This document shows positions 1-8,534 of a stretch of 36,967 nucleotides of DNA, in pieces. Numbering within the stretch: position 1 is the stretch's first letter; each line of letters opens with the position of its first letter. The translations under genes were made by a program, and so were the position numbers. Location of the stretch: assembly GCA_002688435.1 (NCBI GenBank), contig NZCW01000012.1:1-36967 (forward strand), in the 5' to 3' direction. The DNA is from Dehalococcoidales bacterium. Lineage in GTDB: Bacteria > Chloroflexota > Dehalococcoidia > Dehalococcoidales > RBG-16-60-22. The notes beneath the pieces were generated by a model. The model was not told the origin of the DNA. It searched no databases and saw only the letters and a list, made by a program, of their open reading frames with translations.

Positions 1-605
1 AGACTGCCGCCCAGTACGCCCAGAGACCTCATGCTTTGCCGCCAGTTGTGGTAACCCAATCGGACTTTCTGAGCGTCTTTGATAGTTATCATCTCCTCCA
101 AAAGAACAAAGATGTAGCGATAAATAAGAAGCGCCAGTTCGACAAAGATCTTCGGCAGCCTGAACCAAGCGGCGGCCATAAGCAGTTTATTCAGCGGTGT
201 TGACATACCCAAGAAGAGAATCAATGATACCCCTGCCAATACGCGAAACATGACAAGAAAGCCGCGAGTCAGTCCTTCTTCGTAACCTAACACGTGGAAT
301 CCCCAAAGCTGCATGATGAACAGCGGGGTAGTGCCATAAAAGAACACATGGATAATGAGCACTAGCATCGCCATTACTAAAGGAAAGGCCAGCCTTAGCA
401 ATATCAGTCTTGTCGGTATTCCGACAGTTCGCAGAGCAATCAAACAAAACCCGGTGATGGCTAGCGACGTATTGATACTTGCTGATAGCAGATTAACTGT
501 CAGGGCAACTGCGATAAAGGCAACCTTGATGCGCGCCTCTATCCTGGTACTAAAGTTGTCCTTCCGGGCAAAGACCTCAGAAAATACCCCGACCTTATGA
601 GACAT
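1..605 (-). CDS. cbiQ: Cobalt ECF transporter transmembrane protein CbiQ (partial, runs off window start)
   Basis: Minus-strand translation from ATG at 605: MSHKVGVFSEVFARKDNFSTRIEARIKVAFIAVALTVNLLSAS...FRLPKIFVELALLIYRYIFVLLEEM; CbiQ-like, next to cbiM. Not in the supplied ORF track because it is open at the edge. Confidence 0.85.
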   Translation of the reverse strand, partial: MSHKVGVFSEVFARKDNFSTRIEARIKVAFIAVALTVNLLSASINTSLAITGFCLIALRTVGIPTRLILLRLAFPLVMAMLVLIIHVFFYGTTPLFIMQLWGFHVLGYEEGLTRGFLVMFRVLAGVSLILFLGMSTPLNKLLMAAAWFRLPKIFVELALLIYRYIFVLLEEMITIKDAQKVRLGYHNWRQSMRSLGVLGGS

Positions 606-639
606 GGGCTCTAACGGCGGCCAACGAGCGCTGCTGAAG

Positions 640-1161
640 TTAAGTGGCCAGTTTCCTCCTTTCCGCTTGTTCTGTTTTCAGTCTTCCAAGACCGCTACCG
701 GTAATAAACCCGCTGACGGCGCCAACTAGGACAAAGATAAAGAGCACTACATCGCCCAAGCTGGGATCAACCAACGGTTTTAGAAACGCGTGCACCCAGG
801 CAACCACCAGGTAGGTGATTGCCATTAGAATGGTAACTGTTAGCCTTCCTCTTTGGCGTCTCCCCCTGGCTTCGGCGGCGAGAAGCCTTCTCCAGTTGTA
901 GCCGATGATCAAGCCGGCGGCAACCCCACCTAATGCGAAAAAGAAGGCCAGCATGTTACCTTGTTCCGTATTAATAAAGGGTGGTCTGGCTTCCCTTCCC
1001 GCTTGTTCCGCCGCTTGGCCAGACAAAACGTCAGTAGCGTCACTCCAGAGACCTTGTTTTCTGACAATGTTATTCTCAGAGAGAACGACGGATCCCGTAA
1101 TTGCTAGAACTAAGATGGCTACTGATATACCGATCGTCACTACTTTACCCAGGTTCCCCAT
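640..1161 (-). CDS. Hypothetical multi-TM protein in the cobalt transporter operon (possible CbiN-like accessory)
   Basis: 173-aa ORF with N-terminal TM and three further hydrophobic segments, between cbiM and cbiQ where CbiN/PDGLE components usually lie; no strong family motif recognised. Confidence 0.55.
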   Translation of the reverse strand: MGNLGKVVTIGISVAILVLAITGSVVLSENNIVRKQGLWSDATDVLSGQAAEQAGREARPPFINTEQGNMLAFFFALGGVAAGLIIGYNWRRLLAAEARGRRQRGRLTVTILMAITYLVVAWVHAFLKPLVDPSLGDVVLFIFVLVGAVSGFITGSGLGRLKTEQAERRKLAT

Positions 1162-1186
1162 TAGATGTCTCCTTTCACCCCGCTAA

Positions 1187-1984
1187 CTATTTTAACTTCA
1201 TTGTCAACGGCATCACGTGAGCCAGTAGCTCAGGGCGGCGCTGATGGACAACCGTTAATACTGCCGCCGTAAAGATACCTTCCAGAATACCCAGGGGTAA
1301 TTGGGTAGGGGCGAAGGCCATGGCGATGCCAATCCACATATTCCAGAGCGAGCCGGCGCCGTGTAAAGCTGAAGCTAGCTCAAAAGAAGTGACGGCGTAG
1401 GTCGTCCAGTCACCTAGAATCCCGGCGGTAAAGGCAGCCACAGCGATAGGGGCATTAAGTTTTCTTAGTACTAGGAAAGTGCCAAATCCGATAGAGGAAC
1501 CGGCTACTGCCATAGACAGGATATTTGCTCCCCAGGTAGTTAAGCCACCGTGTGCTAGAAACAGAGCCTGAATAAGCAAGGCTATCGCTCCCAGAACAAT
1601 GCTGACAAACGGTCCCACCACAATGGCTGCTAGCGGAGTACCACAGGCGTGAGAGGTGGTTCCCGCGGCAGGTACTGGTATCGGAAAAACGGAAATCAGG
1701 AAAACGGCGGCACCCGTTAACCCCAAAAGGGGTAACAGCCCTCTGTTCTTTCTGATTTTATGCTTTATCACTCCTATACCTATGACCACGAAGATAGCAG
1801 CGACCACATACCATATCGCCGCCCACTTTAGCGGCAGAATCCCCTCGGCGATGTGCATCGCATAGGCTGGAGTCGGGGTCAATAAAAGAAATCCGGAGGC
1901 AAACAAGAGAGCCAGGAAAAAACTGCTCTTAAGCTCACGTGCTTGACTATACTTCTCCTTCAACCCGGATCTCCTTTTCTCCAA
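1187..1984 (-). CDS. cbiM: Energy-coupling factor ABC transporter permease CbiM
   Basis: MHIAEGILPLKWAAIW... motif; GTTSHACGTPLAAIVVGPFVSIVLGAIALLIQALFLAHGGLTTWGAN typical of CbiM. Confidence 0.92.
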   Translation of the reverse strand: MEKRRSGLKEKYSQARELKSSFFLALLFASGFLLLTPTPAYAMHIAEGILPLKWAAIWYVVAAIFVVIGIGVIKHKIRKNRGLLPLLGLTGAAVFLISVFPIPVPAAGTTSHACGTPLAAIVVGPFVSIVLGAIALLIQALFLAHGGLTTWGANILSMAVAGSSIGFGTFLVLRKLNAPIAVAAFTAGILGDWTTYAVTSFELASALHGAGSLWNMWIGIAMAFAPTQLPLGILEGIFTAAVLTVVHQRRPELLAHVMPLTMKLK

Positions 1985-3038
1985 AAGCTGACCGCTCGGC
2001 TAATCCCAGTAGGGCATTGACAGCAGCTCCGGCTAAAGCACTACCGCCACGTGTTCCCACGATGCTGATATATGGTATATCTAGTTTCATTAGCTCCTCT
2101 TTTGACTCCTTTGCCTGCACAAAGCCGACCGGCGTACCCACTACAAGTGCCGGGGTAACTTTCTTGCTGCTAACGAGTTCAAGGAGGGCCAGCAGGGCCG
2201 TGGGTGAGTTCCCGATAGCGACTATAGCCTCGTTCAGCCTTTCGCCCAGGACTCGGAAGGCAGTACCACTGCGAGTACTGCCTTCCTCTTGAGTTATCTT
2301 CGCTAACTCCAGCTCGTCTAGGGCACAATATACTTCACAGCCAAACTTCTCTGCCAGGTGACGGTTAATAGCTACGGATACCATCCTTACATCGGTAAAG
2401 ATGGGTCTCCCTAAGCGGATGGCAGTTAGAGCCATTGTTGTTGCCACTGGGTGGAATCTGATAAGGGAAGCCAGATCGCGGTCACCGGCAGTATGGACGA
2501 GGCGCTTGACCACCACCCGTTCTTCCCGCGATAGCTCCAGTGGAGGCAGTAATCCTTCCACTATCTCCATACTCCGCTGCTCAATAAGTTGAGGGCTGAC
2601 CAGCGACATCCGTACGACCGATAAGAGATCTGGCGCACACTCGGCTATGCGTCTGGCTGTGAGACCTACGAAGGATTCATCTGGCCCAAGGGTATTCGCT
2701 ATAGCGAATTGTACCTGTGGATATCGCCTCTTGAAGTTTTCAATGAGCTGAGGGACATGCTCTGTAATATGTCGCCCCGGGAAAAGAAAGTAAGGCATTA
2801 TAACGATGCGTTTTACGGAATCTGTTAGTAGCAACTCCACAGCTTCTTCCAAACTGGGTCGATTAAATTGGAGTGCCGCCCCAATAACCTCCACTCTTCC
2901 GGAGAGGAATGGTCTCACACCTTCCGCAATTCTTTGCAAGACCTTGGGGACTTCAACAGCGCCCTTCTCGCCGCGACTACCGTGGGCTAGGATTATGATT
3001 CCTGTTTTCGCTATGTCTCCCTTCTCCCTCAAAAACAA
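1947..3038 (-). CDS. Fused sirohydrochlorin cobaltochelatase (CbiX) / precorrin-8X (cobalt-precorrin-8) methylmutase (CbiC)
   Basis: N-term IIILAHGSRGEKG...PYFLFPGRHITEHVPQ (CbiX); C-term SMEIVEG...VHTAGDRDLASLIRFHPVA...GNSPTALLALLEL...TPALVVGTPVGFVQAKESKEEL (CbiC). Confidence 0.92.
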   Translation of the reverse strand: MFLREKGDIAKTGIIILAHGSRGEKGAVEVPKVLQRIAEGVRPFLSGRVEVIGAALQFNRPSLEEAVELLLTDSVKRIVIMPYFLFPGRHITEHVPQLIENFKRRYPQVQFAIANTLGPDESFVGLTARRIAECAPDLLSVVRMSLVSPQLIEQRSMEIVEGLLPPLELSREERVVVKRLVHTAGDRDLASLIRFHPVATTMALTAIRLGRPIFTDVRMVSVAINRHLAEKFGCEVYCALDELELAKITQEEGSTRSGTAFRVLGERLNEAIVAIGNSPTALLALLELVSSKKVTPALVVGTPVGFVQAKESKEELMKLDIPYISIVGTRGGSALAGAAVNALLGLAERSAFGEKEIRVEGEV

Positions 3039-3124
3039 ATATCCTTACCTCCATATGAGAAGGCAAGGGAATATCGCGAACGTAAGATTATCTTCATCTG
3101 TGACCTCCCCTCGAAGGTATGTGG

Positions 3125-3290
3125 CACAGCGTACGGCAGGTGACCTGACTGATTAGCCCGGTGATTTTTATCCGAAGGCTAAATCACAGTTGCGGGACAG
3201 TGTCGGAATCACACCGACCTTCTCCTGATAGGCCTATTCAGATACCGTGCGCAATCTTAATTTGAAGGTGCTAACAAAACCGTAAAGCGT
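3125..3290 (-). promoter_or_regulatory. Cobalamin riboswitch upstream of cbiXC
   Basis: Minus strand reads GGTCGGTGTGATTCCGACACTGTCCCGCAACTGTGATT (conserved core plus B12 box at ~3182-3193), with AAGGTGC-type P1 region nearer 3280 (GTTAGCACCTTC). Confidence 0.88.
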
Positions 3291-3308
3291 AACTTCGATA
3301 AAAACAAT

Positions 3309-3348
3309 TATGGTGGATTTTACACTAATGAAGTGGATTTGTCAACAG
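3309..3348 (-). promoter_or_regulatory. Minus-strand promoter/operator element A (TTGACA-N17-TAAAAT)
   Basis: Reverse complement: ctgTTGACAaatccacttcattagtgTAAAATccaccata; 38/40 identical to 4448-4487; points to riboswitch-cbiXC-cbiM. Confidence 0.8.
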
Positions 3349-3393
3349 TCTGTGGGGATTTTCTGCGCCGCGGTTGGCGAAAATCTCACCAGA

Positions 3394-4206
3394 CTACGGG
3401 GGCGTAAGGGGAGGGAACTCTTTCGCTTTTATAGCTGCGTCTAGGAATTCGCAATCTAAACCATCATCCTTTAGTCGTGATAATACGCTATGTGTCGCGT
3501 CACTTGTGCAGACAATAAGGAAGGATAAACCACATTTGGCCGCTTCAATAGAGGCATCGACCACACCATAAATGTACCGAGGTTTGGTACCTGACTTCTG
3601 CAATGCGATTAAAGCTTCGATGCCGATGGCACCAATTTGTTGGTGTCTGCCAAGTTCAGTATTCAAACGTCTAAGGTTGACCTGCTTTGTCCCACCCTTA
3701 TCGACCGTAGGTACACTGAGGATGGTTACCTTACCCTTGCTTAATGTTACTATACCCTCAATGCTGGCTACGCCAATATCTTCACTCTTTCTCGCGTCTG
3801 AAAAGGCTATTCCTCTAGCCCCTTCATTTGGATTGTCAGTAGCGAAGAGTAAACCATCCTTCATTTTTAGGCCTACCAGCTGGTCCTTGACTATATCGCT
3901 GCCCGCCACTGCTGCGCATACAGAAATGTTGGTAACCGCCTTTTCAATAAGGCCAGTGTAGTCCCTTAGCTCTCGCAGCACTTTGATTATCCAGTTAGTA
4001 CCCTTGGAGGTTACCTTATAACTGGCGCGGCCATCTGAGACTAGCAAGCCTTCCGTTACCAATTGTCCCACATGGTCTGATATCGCTTGCGGGCTGACAC
4101 CTACCTTTTTAGCGATGCCCCGCTGTTGGACGTTAGGTCCGCTCTGAGCTATCTCGACTAGTACCTGAAATCTGGTTGCCAGGTTTTTATTTCGTAGTAT
4201 CTCCAT
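3394..4206 (-). CDS. Winged helix-turn-helix transcriptional regulator with C-terminal sensor-like domain
   Basis: N-term LATRFQVLVEIAQSGPNVQQRGIAKKVGVSPQAISDHVGQLVTEGLLVSDGRASYKVTSKG is a clear wHTH; ~180-aa C-terminal domain, reminiscent of archaeal-type regulators. Confidence 0.8.
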   Translation of the reverse strand: MEILRNKNLATRFQVLVEIAQSGPNVQQRGIAKKVGVSPQAISDHVGQLVTEGLLVSDGRASYKVTSKGTNWIIKVLRELRDYTGLIEKAVTNISVCAAVAGSDIVKDQLVGLKMKDGLLFATDNPNEGARGIAFSDARKSEDIGVASIEGIVTLSKGKVTILSVPTVDKGGTKQVNLRRLNTELGRHQQIGAIGIEALIALQKSGTKPRYIYGVVDASIEAAKCGLSFLIVCTSDATHSVLSRLKDDGLDCEFLDAAIKAKEFPPLTPP

Positions 4207-4447
4207 GACGATTTCACCAGTCCGGATGAATATAAACTCGTAGACTTTGTGCCATTATAGCACTTTCCCTCAGCTGCGTAATAGCCGTATAGTTGTCTCA
4301 GTGGACGGTTCAGGAAACGCTAGATTGTGCAGATTAGCCGTCTCTCTGGGTAGGCTTCCAATTCGGTATAACCAAAACTAAAAATGCAGGGCATATCTTC
4401 TCAAAAAATAGGTAATTATACCCCTTGTATCTACGTCATTACTCCTC

Positions 4448-4487
4448 CTGTTGACAAATCCACTCCAGTAGTGTAAAATCCACCATA
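4448..4487 (+). promoter_or_regulatory. Plus-strand promoter/operator element B (TTGACA-N17-TAAAAT)
   Basis: ctgTTGACAaatccactccagtagtgTAAAATccaccata; near-perfect inverted copy of element A; upstream of the ahb/hem operon. Confidence 0.8.
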
Positions 4488-4639
4488 CTATACTGTTATA
4501 AGTTTTTGTAGTTTTTTTATAAATTTAAGCAATTCTGCTTAATGTATGAAGTTAAGTTAGCAAATACTCGTCATTCCCTTTTTATTTACGGTAACTCGTG
4601 GGAGGTTGTTTTTGGTCGAAGAGACGTTAGTCAGCATCG

Positions 4640-5680
4640 GTGAAGCCAGCCAGATGCATGGAAGGGTTATTACTGGATAACAAGGGTAATAGGATTATGA
4701 TGCGTTTAGATAGTATCGACCAAAAGCTGATTGGTCAGCTGCAGGCGGAATTTCCTCTGACTAAAATACCGTTTGCTACCTTGGGACTGAGTCTGGGCAT
4801 TGCTGAGGAGGAGATTATCCAGCGGATTGGACAATTGGAGGCGCATGGTCTAATTCGGCAGATAGGTCCGGTGTTTAATGTCGGGAGCCTTGGCTACCGG
4901 ACCACGTTGGTGGCGATGAAGGTTGTGGAGACTCAGTTAGATAGGGCCGCCCATTTCATCAAAAAGCATCCGGGCATTAGCCATGGTTACGAACGGGACA
5001 ACGCCTTTAATCTCTGGCTTACTCTAGCCGTTCCCGCCGTAGTCGATATGGAGGCGGAAATCCAGAAGCTGGCCAGCGCCGTCTCGGCGGCAACTGCCTT
5101 CAGTCTGCCTGCCGTCAGAGTCTTTAAGCTACGTGCTCACTTTGTCCTGGGTAGAGAAAGGCCGTCGGAGACCACCACCATTAATGCCAGTAACGTTCCG
5201 CGGCGAGATAATGAGCTTTCCCCTGAAGATAGAAACATAATAAACGAGCTGCAACAGGATTTACCTCTGGTCCCGGAGCCTTTCACTGCCATGGCTGCCA
5301 AGCTGGGTATGGATGAGGAGAAATTTGTGGTATCGTGTCAATCTCTTTTGTCACGCGGTATCATGCGGCGCTTCAGTGCCGCGGTTAACCACCATAGGGC
5401 TGGTTTTAAAGCTAATGCTATGACATGCTGGTCAGCACCTTCAGGAAAAGTAGCGGCCGCCGGTAAAAAGCTGGCTTCATTACCGGAGGTAAGCCACTGC
5501 TACGAACGAAGGCCAAACCCGTTCTGGCGGTATAATCTTTTTGCCATGATTCACGCCACGACTAAGGAAGGATGTCAGGAAATAATCGATAAAGTGTCCA
5601 CGGAAACTGGCCTCGCTGATCCCGTAGTTCTACTCAGCACCAGAGAACTGAAAAAGACGAGGGTCAAATATCCGGTATGA
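4640..5680 (+). CDS. Siroheme decarboxylase, fused AhbA-AhbB (Lrp/AsnC-like tandem repeats); true start may be ATG at 4697 or 4659
   Basis: Two tandem wHTH plus decarboxylase-like repeats: IDQKLIGQLQAEFPLTKIPF...GYERDNAFNLWLTL and DRNIINELQQDLPLVPEPF...MRRFSAAVNHHRAGFKANAMTCW...CYERRPNPFWRYNLFAMIH. Confidence 0.88.
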   Translation: MKPARCMEGLLLDNKGNRIMMRLDSIDQKLIGQLQAEFPLTKIPFATLGLSLGIAEEEIIQRIGQLEAHGLIRQIGPVFNVGSLGYRTTLVAMKVVETQLDRAAHFIKKHPGISHGYERDNAFNLWLTLAVPAVVDMEAEIQKLASAVSAATAFSLPAVRVFKLRAHFVLGRERPSETTTINASNVPRRDNELSPEDRNIINELQQDLPLVPEPFTAMAAKLGMDEEKFVVSCQSLLSRGIMRRFSAAVNHHRAGFKANAMTCWSAPSGKVAAAGKKLASLPEVSHCYERRPNPFWRYNLFAMIHATTKEGCQEIIDKVSTETGLADPVVLLSTRELKKTRVKYPV

Positions 5681-5696
5681 AAAAAGCGAGCCAGTC

Positions 5697-6356
5697 ATGA
5701 CCTACTACCCGGTTTTCCTGAAAATTAGCGGGCGTAAGTGCGTCGTGGTTGGCGGTGGGCAGGTCGCCCTGCGTAAGGTTAAGATACTTCTTGAGCATAA
5801 TGCTGATGTTATGGTTATCAGCCTGGGCCTTTGTCCGGAGCTAACCCAACTCCATGAGGACGGAGTCGTGCGTGCCCTCATCCGTAAGTACCGGGAGGGC
5901 GATTTAACGGATGCCTTTGTCGCTATCGCCGCCACCGATAGTAGTGATATTAATCGGCAGGTGATGGTTGAGGCTCGAAATAGGGCGGTCCTAGTCAATG
6001 TGGTTGATGATGCCGAAAATTCTGATTTCATCGTTCCTTCGTATCTGCGCCAGGGCGATGTTACCATTGCCGTCTCTACTGCCGGCAAAAGCCCGGCTCT
6101 GGCACGGAAAATCCGTACCAAGCTAGAGAAAGAGCTGGGTGGTGAATATGCTCATCTCGTCGGTCTTATCGGCGAGACGCGTGCTGAACTGAAGCAGCAA
6201 GAGATTACGCTTGATGGAGATGACTGGCAAAGCGCTCTTGACCTCGACCTGCTCCTTGACCTCCTGAGTAGGGATGAAAGAGAAAAAGCCAAGACTACTC
6301 TGCGCCACAATCTGGAGGCAAAGCGATATCAAGTTCCAGGGAAGCGGGACAGATGA
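5697..6356 (+). CDS. Precorrin-2 dehydrogenase / siroheme synthase N-terminal-like protein
   Basis: YYPVFLKISGRKCVVVGGGQVALRKVKILLEHNADV...VAIAATDSSDINRQV...FIVPSYLRQGDVTIAVSTAGKSPALARKIR. Confidence 0.93.
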   Translation: MTYYPVFLKISGRKCVVVGGGQVALRKVKILLEHNADVMVISLGLCPELTQLHEDGVVRALIRKYREGDLTDAFVAIAATDSSDINRQVMVEARNRAVLVNVVDDAENSDFIVPSYLRQGDVTIAVSTAGKSPALARKIRTKLEKELGGEYAHLVGLIGETRAELKQQEITLDGDDWQSALDLDLLLDLLSRDEREKAKTTLRHNLEAKRYQVPGKRDR

Positions 6357-7612
6357 ATATTTGTTTGGTTGGGGTGAATCACCGCACCGCACCGGTGGCT
6401 ATCCGGGAGAAGGTCGCCATCAGGGCAGGTAGGCTGAACGAAGCTTTACAGCTGCTTCGCTCTCATGTCTCGCCAGGATTAATTCTTTCCACCTGCAATC
6501 GTACCGAAGTCTATACCGCCACTAGTGGTGCTAGCTATGCCGAAGCGGCAATCCTCGCTTTTCTACGGACTCATCTGGATGCCCCGGAGGCCACTCTGCT
6601 TAAGCACACCTACGTCTTAAACGATAAGGCAGCCTGTGAGCACCTATTCCGCACTGCTTGCGGTCTTGATTCCATGATTGTCGGTGAGTATGAGGTTCTG
6701 GGTCAGGTAAGGCAATCACTGGAAGCGGCTGATAAATCACGGATGGTAAATCTACCGTTACGCCACCTTTTCCAGCGCGCCATCAGGATCGGCCGGCGAG
6801 TGCGTGAAGAAACGGAAATCAGCAAGAATGCTCTCTCGGTGAGCTCGGTAGCCGTGGACCTGGCTACGGAAGTCATTGGCGACCTGACAAGCTGTAAAAT
6901 GCTGGTTATTGGAGCCGGCGAGGCAGGGAGGGTGGCCGCCAAAGCGGCCAAGGACCGAGGAGTCTCCCGGATTACAGTGGTCAGCCGTACCAAAGAGAGG
7001 GCTTCAAAGCTGGCGACAGCACTGGGCGGGCAACCAGTCAGCATGGACCGCTTGGTGGAGGAACTGGATTCCTGCAGTTTAGTGATGGCCTGTGCCGACG
7101 CCCCTCACTACCTGCTGGATATCCCTCAGATAGAGACCGTTATGAAACGCCGTCCAGGGCTCCCTCTGGTGATAATTGATATTGCCGTTCCTAGGAATGT
7201 GGCCCCGGCAGTGTCGCAGATAAAGAATGTTTTCCTGCACAACATTGACGCTCTCAGCTTGGTTGCCGAACAAAACCGGAAGCAGCGAGAAGGAGAAACA
7301 CAAAGGGTAGCCGAAATAATCACCGCGGAGATGACCGAATTCAGCACTTGGTGGCAGACTTTTGAAGTCAGACCGGTGGTCAGGGCCTTGATGAAAAAAG
7401 CGGAGGAAGTACGCTATTCCCAGCTAAATAAAACCCTGAAGAGGCTGCGCCCGTTGTCTGACGAAGAACGTGATAGCTTGGAAGCAATGACCAAATCAAT
7501 CGTTACCAAACTTCTCCAGGACCCGATTAATTATCTTAAAACAAACGCAAATAATAATGGCCAATATGCCGAACTGGTCAATAAGCTTCTTGGGCTGGAA
7601 GTGGAAAATTGA
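6353..7612 (+). CDS. hemA: Glutamyl-tRNA reductase
   Basis: MNICLVGVNHRTAPVAIREK...LSTCNRTEVY...IVGEYEVLGQVR...VIGAGEAGRVAAKA. Confidence 0.97.
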   Translation: MNICLVGVNHRTAPVAIREKVAIRAGRLNEALQLLRSHVSPGLILSTCNRTEVYTATSGASYAEAAILAFLRTHLDAPEATLLKHTYVLNDKAACEHLFRTACGLDSMIVGEYEVLGQVRQSLEAADKSRMVNLPLRHLFQRAIRIGRRVREETEISKNALSVSSVAVDLATEVIGDLTSCKMLVIGAGEAGRVAAKAAKDRGVSRITVVSRTKERASKLATALGGQPVSMDRLVEELDSCSLVMACADAPHYLLDIPQIETVMKRRPGLPLVIIDIAVPRNVAPAVSQIKNVFLHNIDALSLVAEQNRKQREGETQRVAEIITAEMTEFSTWWQTFEVRPVVRALMKKAEEVRYSQLNKTLKRLRPLSDEERDSLEAMTKSIVTKLLQDPINYLKTNANNNGQYAELVNKLLGLEVEN

Positions 7613-8532
7613 AGATGAGCCGAAGAATCGTCCTTGGTTCTCGGGGCAGTAAACTTGCTTTAACTCAGGCTGAATTAGTGGCGGCCAAGATAAGGGAAGC
7701 AAACCCTGAACTTGAAATCAGCGTCCGCCGAATAGGTACTGAAGGTGACCGTAACCATACTATGCCGCTTGAAAATATGGCCGGTATCGGCGTTTTCATC
7801 AAGGAGCTGGAAGATGCCCTGTTTGATGGCCGCATTGACTTGGCGGTGCATAGCCTCAAAGATATGCCGGCTCAGCTCCCATCTGGACTGCGCCTGGCGG
7901 CCGTAATGGAAAGACTGGACCCTAGAGACGTGCTTATTTCCAGAGGACAAAAGCTGAGCGAGCTGGTTCCCGGGGCAAGAGTTGGTACCGGCAGCCTGAG
8001 GCGAGCCGTTCAGCTAAATATTTTTCGTCCTGGGCTGGAGATATGCAGTATCCGGGGAAATGTCGATACCCGCCTCCGTAAAGTTGCCGATGGTGAATTT
8101 GACGGTGCCCTGCTGGCGGCGGCTGGGATAAAACGCCTTGGTCAGGAGGATAGGATCAACGAATACCTGTCGCCGGAGTATTTCCTGCCGGCGGTGGGTC
8201 AGGGAGCACTGGCCGTTGAGATACGTTCTGATGATAAGGAGACCACCGAAATCATCACGTTACTAAATCATTTGACCACCTGGCGGAACATTACTGCCGA
8301 GCGTTCCTTCCTTATCGCCCTGGGCGGTGGTTGCCGGGCACCCATTGCCGCCTTGGCCACGACCAATGGCACCACCTTGAAGCTGGAAGGCATGGTCGCC
8401 GATGCCGTAAAGAAAAAGATGGTACGCAGTGCGGAAGAAGGTAACAGCGCCAAGCCAGAGGACTTGGGAGAGAAACTGGCGCAGAAGCTGCTTGCCATGG
8501 GAGCCGCCGAATTTATTGCCGAGGCGAGATAA
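7609..8532 (+). CDS. hemC: Hydroxymethylbilane synthase
   Basis: RIVLGSRGSKLALTQAELV...DLAVHSLKDMPAQLP...VGTGSLRRAVQL...IRGNVDTRLRK...LGGGCRAPIAA. Confidence 0.97.
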   Translation: MKMSRRIVLGSRGSKLALTQAELVAAKIREANPELEISVRRIGTEGDRNHTMPLENMAGIGVFIKELEDALFDGRIDLAVHSLKDMPAQLPSGLRLAAVMERLDPRDVLISRGQKLSELVPGARVGTGSLRRAVQLNIFRPGLEICSIRGNVDTRLRKVADGEFDGALLAAAGIKRLGQEDRINEYLSPEYFLPAVGQGALAVEIRSDDKETTEIITLLNHLTTWRNITAERSFLIALGGGCRAPIAALATTNGTTLKLEGMVADAVKKKMVRSAEEGNSAKPEDLGEKLAQKLLAMGAAEFIAEAR

Positions 8533-8534
8533 AG

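Noticed and set aside
187-447. 86-aa minus-strand ORF in the track
   Set aside because: Overlaps the real CbiQ reading frame on the same strand in another frame; no family resemblance.
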